From the NCBI GenBank assembly GCA_045118335.1, contig JBGUXY010000075.1:1-64000 (forward strand): a DNA stretch of 64,000 bases, in the 5' to 3' direction. The notes beneath the pieces are model-generated. The model did not search any database, was not told where the DNA came from, and saw only the letters and a program-made list of their open reading frames with translations. The translations under genes and the position numbers were made by a program. Positions 1 to 8,462 of the stretch are shown here, in pieces (position 1 is the stretch's first letter; every line of letters begins with the position of its first letter). This DNA is from W1P20-047 sp045118335 (GTDB taxonomy: Bacteria; Actinomycetota; Coriobacteriia; Coriobacteriales; Eggerthellaceae).

Positions 1-474
1 TGGAGTTGATGGCAAAATCGTCAGCAAATCGGAAAAAATGACAATTGTTATTGCCACTCACAGGTGGGCATTGCGCAGCCGGCAACCCGGTTTCTGACTA
101 TAGTCGCTCCTTCGGCTGGAAGTCGCGGCCCTCGCGCCAGCAGTAGCCTGAGACCCTGCCGCATTCCAGGTACTGCCCCGAGCTGAACTCAAACAGCAGG
201 GGCTCATCGAGGCAAGGTCGTCTGGTAATTATCAGGCCTGCCCTTACCGCATCCCTCCGATTCCAATGGACAAGCGGCAGAGATTTGTCCATTCCTTTGC
301 CCGAAACACTTTCGTTGTTGATTCGTATACACGTATGCTGGGTAGATAATGCATTCAGAAAGCATCCTGTAGTGTGCCTGCAGGTGTTTGATATGTCGGC
401 ACGTGCCCATCGGGGAGCTGTCGGCAATGCGGTTGCCAGACGAACCCAATCGTTCAAGTGAGAGGATGCACGCT
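1..474. other. Intergenic region before the BspA-like gene
   Basis: No convincing gene is visible. An open plus-strand frame runs in from the window edge and stops near base 97; it could be the last 30 codons of an upstream gene, but nothing in it is recognisable. Minus-strand open frames here have no ribosome binding site and no familiar motif. The region probably carries the promoter of the surface protein that starts at 475. Confidence 0.4.
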
Positions 475-2985
475 ATGGCCAACAAGGGAAACGCAACCAC
501 GAAGGCGCTCGCCATCGTCGCGAGCCTGGCGCTCGTCATCGGACTGATTCCCGCTCCGGCATTCTCGTTCGCGGATGAGCCCGAAGCATCGAACCCCAAG
601 CCATCTTACACCACGGCGATAGACGGTGCCGATCAGCTCTCCGAAACCTCTGCGGCGACCGGCGGCGGCACAACCTCGCCGACAGCAACTGGCAACAGCA
701 GCACCTCAACCACTGGCGATGAGTCGGAATCGCAGATGAGCGGTGCGGCAGCCGACGTAAGCGGATTGGGCGCGCAAGCAACCGACACGGATACGACACC
801 CAACTCCAGCGCCGCCGACGCAACATCGGCGACCAGCGCAAATGCCGACGACGAATCGGGAACCACAGGCGAAGGCGCACAGGCATCGACTGACGAAGGT
901 GCGATGAGGCCCGCAGAAGATCCCGTAGCCAAATCCGAAGACGACAACTCCACTGACGGCGACAGCGAGGGGGACGGGTCCACCGCATTCAAGCAGAGCC
1001 AGACAGTCAGCGGCGTGACCGTCACGGTGGCCGCTGACGCCGGCGCGTTCCCCGCCGATGCGAAGCTCTCCGTTGCAAGCGCCTCGCCATCTGCAACCGA
1101 GGCTGCCATCGCGCCCGAGCGTGAAGCCAGCGAAAACGTCGCCGCATCCTACACATTCGACATCAAAGTCCTGGACAAGAACGGCGAGGAGCTGCAGCCC
1201 GCGGACGGCAGGTCCGTGCAGGTCTCGTTCGCCACGGCCGAGGTGGCCGACCCCAACCTTGACACGCACGTCTACCATGTACCAGACAGCGCGAGCGAAG
1301 CCGAGGAGCTCGCTGTGTCCGAGTCGGGCGGCACCGCCACGGCCACGTCCGACGGCTTCTCCTACTACACCGTCGAGTTCACCTACGACAACCTCCAATA
1401 CGTCCTGCCAGGTGGCGAAGAAGTCGCGCTCGCAGACGTCTTGAACACGGTCGGCCTCCAGGGCGAGCCTGAAGCCGTCGAGGTCAGCAATCCGGAGCTG
1501 TTCTCCGCATCCAACGAGACGGGCGAGTGGGTCGTCGCCTCGCACGAGGCATTCACCTCCGACGAATGGATGCGCGTGACCATCGCCGGCAAGCCCTACG
1601 AGATCGCCGTGACGGACGGCCAGTATGAGGTGAACGGCATGCTGTTTGATTGTGACGACAACGGCACGACTGCTACCTTGGTTAAATTCGACAACAAAAG
1701 CCAAAATGTTGAGATTCCGAGCGAGATAACGTTCACGGACAGAATTTATGAGGTGACGGCTATCGGGGACGAAGCGTTCGAAGAGTGCGATAAGCTCGTA
1801 AGCGTGAGGATACCCGATACCGTGACGAGCATCGGGGACAAAGCATTTGACAACTGCACCTCCCTCAAGAGCGCGGAAATCCCTGACAGCGTGACGAGCA
1901 TCGGGAAAGATGCTTTCAGTAGCTGCACCTCCCTCAAGACAATGAAGATTCCCGAAGGCGTGACGAGCATCGAGAGCGGCACGTTCTCTGACTGCGAATC
2001 ACTCGAGAGTTTGTTGATTCCCGAAGGCGTGACGAGCATCGGGTGGTATTCGTTCTATGGCTGCAGGTCCCTCGAGACCGTGACGATTCCCGCCACCGTG
2101 GACAGCATGGACACCAACGCATTCTGCGAGTGCAATGCCCTTGAACACATCACCATCAACCGCAACCACGTGGGCGACCTGAAGTTCGGATGGGGAACCT
2201 TCTTGGTTGCTAAAAAGTCGGAAGCGATACTCAGCTGGACCGGCTCGGAGCACGTGGAAGGCATGGTCGTATACAGCGTCACCCCGAACGATGCCGGTTA
2301 CAGCATCAAGGGAAACAGGCTGAAATGGAACGACGACGATAATCCTGCACCCATCACGATCAGGGTGGAGTTGAGGCAAAACGAGAGCATGCCTGAGACG
2401 AGAACCGCCACGCTCACCTTCGACCTTGGAGGCGGCACGTTGGACGGCAAGACCGGGACAATCATCGTCGAGGCGAACGTCGGCGACAAGATCAACCTAC
2501 CCGGAGCCCCCACGAAAGACGGCTACACGTTCAAATATTGGAAGGGATCGGAATACGCGGCTGGCGCAGAGTACACGGTCGAAGGCGACCACGAGTTCAC
2601 GGCCGAGTGGGAGCAGAACGCGGCCGTCACCCATACAGTGACCTTCGACGCCAACGGCCATGGCACGGCCCCGGCAGCCCAGACCGTCGAGGACGGTAAG
2701 ACGGCCGCCAAGCCCACCGACCCGAAGGCGAGCGGTTGGACGTTCGGTGGTTGGTACACCGACAAGGAATGCACGAAGGCCTACGACTTCTCGAAACCCG
2801 TGACCGAGGACATCACCCTGTATGCGAAGTGGACGAAAAATGGGGCGGCCGCTTCAGGATCCGGGTCGACCGCCCGCACTGGCGACGGGTCGGGCATGCT
2901 CATCATTGCGCTGTCGGCGCTGGCTGTGGCTTCGCTGTGCATCGCAGCGCTCAGCGCCAGGAAGAGAGACGCCCGAGATATCTAG
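475..2985 (+). CDS. BspA-like leucine-rich-repeat surface protein
   Basis: This is a predicted exported, surface-attached protein of 836 residues. It begins with a signal peptide (basic start, hydrophobic core, AFSFA before DE) and continues with a Ser/Thr/Asp/Glu-rich low-complexity stretch to about residue 185. A folded region of unknown type follows. About five 23-residue BspA-type leucine-rich repeats with the theme IPxxVTSIGxxAF lie near residues 422-562. Two InlB B-type (Listeria-Bacteroides) repeats follow at about 644-787. A hydrophobic segment and a basic tail end the protein; the tail begins TARTGDGS, not LPXTG. ATG 475 was chosen because AGAGG lies 9 bases upstream; ATG 466 abuts that site. 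LRR_5 and InlB repeats usually mediate adhesion. The ligand is unknown. Confidence 0.85.
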   Translation: MANKGNATTKALAIVASLALVIGLIPAPAFSFADEPEASNPKPSYTTAIDGADQLSETSAATGGGTTSPTATGNSSTSTTGDESESQMSGAAADVSGLGAQATDTDTTPNSSAADATSATSANADDESGTTGEGAQASTDEGAMRPAEDPVAKSEDDNSTDGDSEGDGSTAFKQSQTVSGVTVTVAADAGAFPADAKLSVASASPSATEAAIAPEREASENVAASYTFDIKVLDKNGEELQPADGRSVQVSFATAEVADPNLDTHVYHVPDSASEAEELAVSESGGTATATSDGFSYYTVEFTYDNLQYVLPGGEEVALADVLNTVGLQGEPEAVEVSNPELFSASNETGEWVVASHEAFTSDEWMRVTIAGKPYEIAVTDGQYEVNGMLFDCDDNGTTATLVKFDNKSQNVEIPSEITFTDRIYEVTAIGDEAFEECDKLVSVRIPDTVTSIGDKAFDNCTSLKSAEIPDSVTSIGKDAFSSCTSLKTMKIPEGVTSIESGTFSDCESLESLLIPEGVTSIGWYSFYGCRSLETVTIPATVDSMDTNAFCECNALEHITINRNHVGDLKFGWGTFLVAKKSEAILSWTGSEHVEGMVVYSVTPNDAGYSIKGNRLKWNDDDNPAPITIRVELRQNESMPETRTATLTFDLGGGTLDGKTGTIIVEANVGDKINLPGAPTKDGYTFKYWKGSEYAAGAEYTVEGDHEFTAEWEQNAAVTHTVTFDANGHGTAPAAQTVEDGKTAAKPTDPKASGWTFGGWYTDKECTKAYDFSKPVTEDITLYAKWTKNGAAASGSGSTARTGDGSGMLIIALSALAVASLCIAALSARKRDARDI
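1741..2160 (+). repeat. Tandem 69-base leucine-rich repeats
   Basis: About five in-frame copies of a 69-base unit lie inside the surface-protein gene. Each carries the phrase gtgacgagcatcggg or a close variant and encodes one 23-residue BspA-type repeat. The near-identical codons suggest recent expansion, so copy number may vary between strains. Confidence 0.75.
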
Positions 2986-3029
2986 GCTTTTCAGCGAGAA
3001 GAAAGGCCTTAACGTTATATCATGTAACT

Positions 3030-3083
3030 AGCGTTGCTTTTCCATGGCAAGCTCCAACGACATGGAGCCAGAAGAGCAACGCT
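3030..3083. promoter_or_regulatory. Interrupted hairpin downstream of the surface-protein gene
   Basis: Nine-base perfect arms, agcgttgct and agcaacgct, enclose a second six-base pair tccatg/catgga. In RNA this would form a two-tier stem-loop. A CCCCTTTT run follows about 15 bases later, so it may end transcription of the surface-protein gene or act in the PTS leader. Confidence 0.4.
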
Positions 3084-3214
3084 GCTTGGGCAGAATCCCC
3101 TTTTCGCCATATAGCCAAACGATTGCCTTTATCTTGAGAGTCCATTCTGAGAAACTATTGCCAAATGCATCTGGACCGTAATCCTTGGCAGGCATGACTT
3201 GCGCGAGATAAGGA

Positions 3215-3244
3215 GCATGCGGAAACGTTCGAGTTTCCGCATGC
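3215..3244. promoter_or_regulatory. Perfect 12-base inverted repeat upstream of PTS genes
   Basis: The arms gcatgcggaaac and gtttccgcatgc are perfectly complementary around a six-base loop, ending 70 bases before the EIIBC-HPr start. No T-run follows, so it fits an operator or an RNA leader hairpin better than a terminator. Confidence 0.5.
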
Positions 3245-3314
3245 CGCCTGCAAGCAAACCTGCTCGACAAAATAGAGAGGTCATTTCGGAGGCCATCGAG
3301 AAGGACCGCAACGC

Positions 3315-5153
3315 ATGGACGAATATAGGAAGAATGCAGAGCTGCTGATCGAATACCTCGGAGGAAAGGGCAACATCGTCACGGTCACGAACTGCATGAC
3401 AAGGGTGCGGGTGACGGTAAAAGACGAACTCCTTATCGACGAGGCGAAGATCCAGGAAATGGACGACGTGCTGGGGCTCGTGCACGACCGCGCCTACGCA
3501 TACGAAATCGTAGTTGGACCTGGGAAGAGCAAAAAATACGCCGACCAGTGCCATGAGCTAGGGTTGAGCTCTGGATCCGACAGCAATGCGATGGCTGGTG
3601 CAGACTGGAAGAAAAACAAGGAAGAGCTCCAGAGCCGGCAGAAGAGCAACCGCGTCAAAACCGTGCTCAAGCTGCTTGGAGACATCTTCGTGCCGTTGAT
3701 CCCAGGCGTCATCACCGCGGGTTTGTGCGCCGGCTTCGCCGCGCTCATCGCCCAAGCCGTTCCCAACTACGACAGCATCAAAGGCTGGAGCCTCGTATAC
3801 AACCTGCTCATGCTCATCAACGTGTCCTTCGTCACCTATCTGACGGCATGGGCGGGTTACCGGGCCGCAGAGCGGTTCGGCGCCACGCCCATCCTCGGTG
3901 GCATGCTCGGCATGATCACCTCGCTAGATGGTATCAACACCATATCGCAGCTGCTGGGGCTCTACGATGCGAACAACCCCCTGAACTCCATCCTCATGAA
4001 TGGCAAGGGCGGTGTGCTCTCGGTGATCTTCGGCGTGTTCCTGCTATCGATCGTTGAAAGGAAGATTCGCTCGAAAATGCCCGAAAGCATTGACGTGATC
4101 TTCACCCCGCTGCTGACGCTGCTTGTCTGCGTGGTTCCCTACGTCTTGGTGATAATGCCTCTGTTCGGCTACGTTTCCAGCGGCATCGTGTGGGTCATGA
4201 GCCAGCTTTGCCTTTCCAAGTACCTGATCGTAAGAATAGTTGCAGGCTATGTCGCTGCTGCGCTGTTCCTGCCCCTTGTGGCCACCGGCATGCACCATGG
4301 ACTCGTGGCGCTGTATTCGGTGCAGCTCCAGGAAATCGGCTACATCACGCTCTACCCCGCCCTGGCCATGGCCGGCGCCGGCCAGGTTGGCGCATCCGCA
4401 GCCCTGTGGATCAAGGCCAGGCGAGTGGGCAACAAAAAGCTCTGCTCGGTGATTGCCGGCGCGCTTCCTGCAGGATGCTTGGGTATTGGCGAGCCGCTCA
4501 TATACGGCGTCACCCTTCCTCTCGGCAGGCCATTCATCACCGCCGGCTTGGGCGCGGGATTCGGCGGCGCCTTGGTGATGGCCATGGAAGTAGCGTCCAC
4601 AACGTGGGGGCCATCTGGGCTCCTTGGCATCTTCGTTATGACCAGCGGGCCGTTGGGTGCGGTGAAAAGCGCCCTGGTATACCTCGTGGGCTTGGTGATT
4701 TCGTGCGTGTGCAGCTTCGTCATCACCGGCCTTTGGTATAGCGAACGCGAGTTGGTGCCTAACGAAGAAGATGCTCGCGCCGAAGAAGAACCATCCCCCG
4801 AACCCGAACCTACACCTGAATCCGAACCCGAAACCAACCTGTATGGAGATTGCCAGACGGTGCGCCACGGCGAGCCAATCACCCTCGGCGGAGCGGCAGC
4901 TAGCTTCACGTACGTCATCGAAGACCCGAATGGACTGCACGCACGTCCTGCGGGCAGGCTGGCGGAAATCGTGAAGGGATACGGTTGCAAGGTGACGTTG
5001 ACGGCCAACGGCAAAAGCGTTTCCGCCGCCAGCCCCATCGAATTGCTGAGCCTCGGCGCTTCGCGAGGCACAGAACTACTGGTGTCGGCTGAAGGCACGA
5101 ACGCGCAGGCGGCGAGTCGGGCCGTCAAAGCCTTCGTGGAACAGAACCTGTAA
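3315..5153 (+). CDS. PTS EIIB-EIIC-HPr fusion protein
   Basis: Sugar-specific phosphotransferase permease of the glucose/sucrose superfamily, fused to its own HPr. EIIB lies at residues 1-80 with the phosphorylated Cys27 in TNCMTRVR. EIIC lies at about 115-475, with roughly ten membrane segments, the MHHG motif and the hallmark GIGEPLIYGV. A Pro/Glu-rich linker at about 483-508 leads to an HPr domain at about 531-612, with the phosphohistidine His542 in NGLHARPA. GAGAAGGA precedes ATG 3315. The next gene, 11 bases downstream, supplies EIIA and an enzyme I C-domain, so the two genes form an operon. EIIC resembles the MurNAc/sucrose branch, but the substrate cannot be fixed from sequence. HPr fused behind EIIBC is uncommon. 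Confidence 0.9.
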   Translation: MDEYRKNAELLIEYLGGKGNIVTVTNCMTRVRVTVKDELLIDEAKIQEMDDVLGLVHDRAYAYEIVVGPGKSKKYADQCHELGLSSGSDSNAMAGADWKKNKEELQSRQKSNRVKTVLKLLGDIFVPLIPGVITAGLCAGFAALIAQAVPNYDSIKGWSLVYNLLMLINVSFVTYLTAWAGYRAAERFGATPILGGMLGMITSLDGINTISQLLGLYDANNPLNSILMNGKGGVLSVIFGVFLLSIVERKIRSKMPESIDVIFTPLLTLLVCVVPYVLVIMPLFGYVSSGIVWVMSQLCLSKYLIVRIVAGYVAAALFLPLVATGMHHGLVALYSVQLQEIGYITLYPALAMAGAGQVGASAALWIKARRVGNKKLCSVIAGALPAGCLGIGEPLIYGVTLPLGRPFITAGLGAGFGGALVMAMEVASTTWGPSGLLGIFVMTSGPLGAVKSALVYLVGLVISCVCSFVITGLWYSERELVPNEEDARAEEEPSPEPEPTPESEPETNLYGDCQTVRHGEPITLGGAAASFTYVIEDPNGLHARPAGRLAEIVKGYGCKVTLTANGKSVSAASPIELLSLGASRGTELLVSAEGTNAQAASRAVKAFVEQNL

Positions 5154-5164
5154 GGGAGAAGAGG

Positions 5165-6493
5165 ATGAAAGACTACGCCTTGAAAACCGCCCAGAGCAGT
5201 TCTGCCGCCGAAAAAGCATTTCTCGTCGAGACGATGGCGAAGGCCGCTGCTTCAACTAGCGCCCATGCCAAAGTCTATGCCAACATCGCTGGCCCACAGG
5301 ACATCGAAGCGCTAATAGACTCCGGTGCGGAAGGCGTCGGGCTGTTCCGCACGGAATTCCTGTTCCTGGGCAAAACGTCTGCCCCAACGGAAGAAGAACA
5401 GTTCCAAGCATACCGCAGTGTCGCCGAGGCGATGGCAGGCAAGGAAACGGTGATTCGCACCATCGATGTTGGCTCAGACAACAAGGTCGACTGGCTTGGC
5501 CTGCCCAAGGAAAAGAACCCTGCCTTGGGTTGCAGGGGTCTGCGTGTCTGCCTGCGTGAAGAAGGGCTGTTCACCACGCAGATCCGTGCGCTTCTGCGGG
5601 CCGCGGCATACGGGAACGTGAAGATTATGGTCCCGATGGTTACATCGTCTTGGGAGGTTGACGCCATCCGCACCAAGATGGAGGAATGCGCAAAGAATCT
5701 GGAAGCGGAGAGCGTGCCCTTCAGCATGCCTCCTCTGGGCATCATGGTTGAAACCCCTGCGGCAGCGATGCTAGCGGATCAACTCGCTAAGAAGGTCGAT
5801 TTCTTCAGCGTTGGAACAAACAACTTGACGCAGTACACGCTGGCGCTTGATCGCGAAGCCCAAGATATGGACCAGTACTACGACCCGTGCCACGAAGCCG
5901 TGTTGCGCCTGGTTGGGATGACAGTTGCGGCAGGACACGAGCGGAACATCCCCACCGCAGTCTGCGGAGAGCTTGCCGCTAACCCTCAAGCGATAGAGAA
6001 GCTCATCGCACGAGGGGTCGACGAGCTGTCTGTGCCCATTCCCAAAGTCGTTGCAACAAGGGTCCGTGCCGCCGAAGCAGAGGCGCGGCTTTCGCAACAG
6101 GAAAAAACCCCTACGAAAACGATTTCCCTCGCTGCCCCTGCGGACGGAAAGCTCATCCCCATGGAAAGGATTCCCGACCCCGCCTTCTCTTCCGGATCGC
6201 TGGGCGAGAGCGTGGGGGTCCTGCCCGAGAACGGCAACGTCTACGCTCCCTGCGACGGCATCGTCACGGGCATCGCGGAAACGAAGCATGGCATTGCCAT
6301 CACCATGCCGGACGGCAGGAAGATTCTCGTTCACGCTGGCATCGACACGGTCACCCTGGGCGGTAAGGGATTCACGATGCTCGTCAACGTGGGAGACGCC
6401 GTGGCAACTGGTGAGCTGGTCATGAAGATGGACCTCGACGTGGTCCGCAAAGCAGGCCTTTCGCCAATGGTGATCACATCGTGCTGCTTCTGA
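5165..6493 (+). CDS. PTS enzyme I C-domain fused to EIIA; lacks enzyme I N-domain
   Basis: Residues 37-310 match the PEP-binding barrel of enzyme I (GLFRTEFL, NPALGCRGLR, MVETPAA, and Cys267 in VCGELAA). Residues 315-442 match glucose-type EIIA, with phosphohistidine His390 in VHAGIDT and the supporting His in ETKHGI. The 220-residue N-terminal part of a normal enzyme I, which binds HPr and carries the phosphohistidine, is absent; the protein starts in the linker helix. The metal-binding Asp of the GTNDLTQ motif is Asn220 here. The EIIA end is about 20 residues short. AGGGAGAAGAGG precedes the start. By itself this protein could not pass phosphate from PEP to HPr by the known route. It may need an N-domain encoded elsewhere or rely on the cell's general enzyme I. 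Confidence 0.88.
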   Translation: MKDYALKTAQSSSAAEKAFLVETMAKAAASTSAHAKVYANIAGPQDIEALIDSGAEGVGLFRTEFLFLGKTSAPTEEEQFQAYRSVAEAMAGKETVIRTIDVGSDNKVDWLGLPKEKNPALGCRGLRVCLREEGLFTTQIRALLRAAAYGNVKIMVPMVTSSWEVDAIRTKMEECAKNLEAESVPFSMPPLGIMVETPAAAMLADQLAKKVDFFSVGTNNLTQYTLALDREAQDMDQYYDPCHEAVLRLVGMTVAAGHERNIPTAVCGELAANPQAIEKLIARGVDELSVPIPKVVATRVRAAEAEARLSQQEKTPTKTISLAAPADGKLIPMERIPDPAFSSGSLGESVGVLPENGNVYAPCDGIVTGIAETKHGIAITMPDGRKILVHAGIDTVTLGGKGFTMLVNVGDAVATGELVMKMDLDVVRKAGLSPMVITSCCF

Positions 6494-6498
6494 TACGG

Positions 6499-6512
6499 CG
6501 TTTCGCGAAACG
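6499..6512. repeat. 14-base perfect palindrome after the PTS operon
   Basis: The sequence cgtttcgcgaaacg reads the same on both strands and begins five bases after the EIIA stop codon. No T-run follows. It may be a protein-binding site or part of a weak terminator. Confidence 0.4.
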
Positions 6513-6705
6513 ATGAGCCAACTACCCGCGGGTCAAAAACAAGCTGAGCGTCCTTCAGCCTGCACTTCGCAGAAACACTGGGCGGAATTAGGACATCAAG
6601 CGTTTGAGCTATCCCTGCGGAAAACCCCTGCCCCCATCCACCCGAGCAATCGGTATAATCGCCCTTGATGTAGCTCGTTGCACCACCTCGTGAATGGAGT
6701 CGAAT

Positions 6706-7206
6706 ATGAACAAGCAGGAAACCTACGACTACCTGGCAGACCATGGCGTCGCATACGAGACCACTGAACACGAGGCTGTCTATAACATGGAAGAGCTCGA
6801 CGCGGTTGAGCTGCCCTACCCGGGTGACGATGCGAAGAACTTGTTCGTGCGCGATGACAAGAAGCGCAACTATTACCTCATCACCGTGCGGAGCGACAAG
6901 CGCGTGAACCTAAAAGAGTTCCGCAAAGCACATGAAACCCGCGCCCTGCGCTTCGCATCCGAAGACGATCTCATGGCCATCATGGGACTCATCGCTGGAG
7001 CCGTCACGCCTCTGGGGTTGCTAGCCGACGAGGAACACAAGGTGCAATTCTTCATCGACGAGGACTTCTTCGCAGGCGAAGGCCGCATCGGCGTGCATCC
7101 CAACGACAACACCGCAACCGTGTGGCTTCAAGCCCGCGATTTGGTGGCGCTCATCGAGGAGCACGGCAATCGGGTAACCACCTTCACTGTCAACGACAAC
7201 GGATAA
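6706..7206 (+). CDS. Prolyl-tRNA deacylase, YbaK/ProX family
   Basis: Free-standing editing protein of 166 residues. It matches the YbaK/EbsC fold related to the editing insertion of prolyl-tRNA synthetase, through features such as NLFVRDDKKRNYYLITV, the long helix EFRKAHETRALRFASEDDL and the Thr-Pro-Leu-Gly loop (AGAVTPLGLL). Family members hydrolyse Ala-tRNA(Pro) or related mischarged tRNAs in the cytoplasm. ATG 6706 is preferred over in-frame ATG 6694 because GGAG at 6695-6698 sits seven bases before it. A tataat at 6654-6659 is a plausible -10 box. It precedes engB by 48 bases. ProS (12609-14378) has its own editing insert, so the two may clear different mischarged tRNAs. Confidence 0.88.
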   Translation: MNKQETYDYLADHGVAYETTEHEAVYNMEELDAVELPYPGDDAKNLFVRDDKKRNYYLITVRSDKRVNLKEFRKAHETRALRFASEDDLMAIMGLIAGAVTPLGLLADEEHKVQFFIDEDFFAGEGRIGVHPNDNTATVWLQARDLVALIEEHGNRVTTFTVNDNG

Positions 7207-7254
7207 AAACGATGGTATCATCGCGTACGCATCCAACGCGAGAACGGATACGAC

Positions 7255-7863
7255 ATGAAGCTCAACCAGGCGAAATTCATCGCAGCATATGGCACCATCG
7301 GGCAGGTCCCACCTTCGAAGAACCCAGAGGTGGCGTTCGTCGGACGTTCGAACGTGGGTAAGTCGTCCATCATGAACAAGATCTTCAACCGCAAGGGTCT
7401 GGTGAAGGTCTCCTCCACCCCAGGTAAGACAACAACCATCAACTTCTTTCGCGTTCCCGACGGTGGCAATGCCGTTGATTTCGTCGACTTGCCTGGATAC
7501 GGCTACGCGAAAGTAGGCGGCAGCGATCGCAAACGCTGGAGCAGCCTGATCGAGGGCTATTTCGACCAGGACCGTTGGTTTGCGCTTACCGTCGTGCTGG
7601 TCGACATCCGCCACGACGTGAGCAACTTGGACAAGCAGATGATCGACTACCTGGTGCAGCGCGAGATTCCGTTCATGATTGCCTTCACGAAGGCAGACAA
7701 GCTTTCCAACCAGCAGCAACGAAACCAGATCCCAAAGCTCTGCCGCCAGCTGGGCAATGCGGGCGATGCCACGGTGCTCGCGTGCTCATCGCTGAAGGGC
7801 ACGGGCGTAGAGGATCTGCGAACGCTGCTTGCAGACGCAGTTTCGCAAGCTCGGCAGGTATGA
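7255..7863 (+). CDS. engB: Ribosome biogenesis GTPase EngB/YsxC
   Basis: GTPase of 202 residues, the usual EngB length, that helps assemble the large ribosomal subunit. The G1 motif GRSNVGKSS, a G3 region DLPGYG, the G4 motif TKADK and the G5-like CSSLKG are all present and well spaced. The N-terminal FVGRSNVGKSSIMNKI stretch is typical. It follows the ProX gene by 48 bases and could be read from the same transcript. The stop codon lies inside a 13-base inverted repeat (7862-7902). Confidence 0.96.
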   Translation: MKLNQAKFIAAYGTIGQVPPSKNPEVAFVGRSNVGKSSIMNKIFNRKGLVKVSSTPGKTTTINFFRVPDGGNAVDFVDLPGYGYAKVGGSDRKRWSSLIEGYFDQDRWFALTVVLVDIRHDVSNLDKQMIDYLVQREIPFMIAFTKADKLSNQQQRNQIPKLCRQLGNAGDATVLACSSLKGTGVEDLRTLLADAVSQARQV

Positions 7864-7902
7864 GAAATAGGGACTGAGAAATTGAACCCGTCCCTATTTC
7901 TC
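7862..7902. repeat. Inverted repeat with GGGAC core
   Basis: The arms gagaaatagggac and gtccctatttctc pair perfectly over 13 bases around a 15-base loop, starting at the engB stop codon. There is no T-run afterwards. It resembles the GGGAC/GTCCC palindromes at 14517-14694 and 26266-26284. Confidence 0.6.
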
Positions 7903-8000
7903 GCTGAAGCGTGGCGTTTCACGAGAATCGCCATGTGCACGTATATGGGATTCCCACATGCGCTATGATAGGACCGTACCGCCTGTAGAGAGGATCAGCT

Positions 8001-8390
8001 ATGGAGACATTGACCGACCTGCAGAAGAAGATGGCATCCACGCTTGTCGATTGGATGCGCGAGCGCATAACCGAGGGAGCCGACTCCCCGCTCATCGAGG
8101 AGGGCGAGCTGGCCCGCGCCGTCGGGCAAACCAGCTGGAAGCGATCGAACGTCGATGACCTGAACGTCCTGCTTGCATTCTGCGATCGCAAGAAGTACCC
8201 GCCCGTATCGCTTTTGGTGGTGATACCAGGGCTCATGAAGCCCGAGAAGAGCATCTTGATCCACGCGTTCAAGGCAACCCTGCCCGCTGCCGAATTCAAC
8301 AGGCGTTGGAAAGAGCAGGTGGAGGAAATAGCCACCACTCCAGACGAGGTGTGGGAAGCCTTCAAAGCCGACGTCTCGATTGGGGAATGA
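8001..8390 (+). CDS. Conserved hypothetical protein, 129 residues
   Basis: I do not recognise this protein. It is soluble and acidic with alternating helical and short hydrophobic segments (PPVSLLVVIPGLMK in the middle) and has no signal peptide. GAGAGGA lies six bases before ATG 8001 and a tatgat box lies 32 bases before that, so translation looks real. The gene stands alone between engB and a convergent small gene and ends at a strong bidirectional terminator. The arrangement of a predicted helical N-half and the motif WKEQVEEIATTPDEVW suggests a small regulatory or restriction-like subunit, but nothing proves it. Confidence 0.7.
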   Translation: METLTDLQKKMASTLVDWMRERITEGADSPLIEEGELARAVGQTSWKRSNVDDLNVLLAFCDRKKYPPVSLLVVIPGLMKPEKSILIHAFKATLPAAEFNRRWKEQVEEIATTPDEVWEAFKADVSIGE

Positions 8391-8407
8391 CTTGCTCGTC
8401 TGCAATG

Positions 8408-8450
8408 AAAAGGGCCGCCGCATCGAAGCGACGGCCTTGCCTTTTCTGTT
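8408..8450. terminator. Bidirectional rho-independent terminator
   Basis: A GC-rich stem (ggccgccgc pairing with gcgacggcc, one G-T) is flanked by AAAAGG on the left and CCTTTTCTGTTT on the right. It lies between convergent genes and can serve both strands. Confidence 0.8.
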
Positions 8451-8462
8451 TGACGATAAACG

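Larger units (their letters stand above)
2986..3314. other. Intergenic region upstream of the PTS operon with two hairpins
   Basis: No gene is seen in this stretch. It holds two inverted repeats, listed separately at 3030-3083 and 3215-3244, and presumably the promoter of the PTS operon. No regulator gene lies nearby. Confidence 0.5.

Noticed and set aside
98..599. Minus-strand open frames of 119 and 131 codons before and across the start of the surface-protein gene
   Set aside because: They overlap each other, lack ribosome binding sites and show no recognisable motif.
706..1704. A 332-codon minus-strand frame opposite the surface-protein gene
   Set aside because: It is antisense to a clear gene with signal peptide and repeats; its composition is that of a GC-rich shadow frame.
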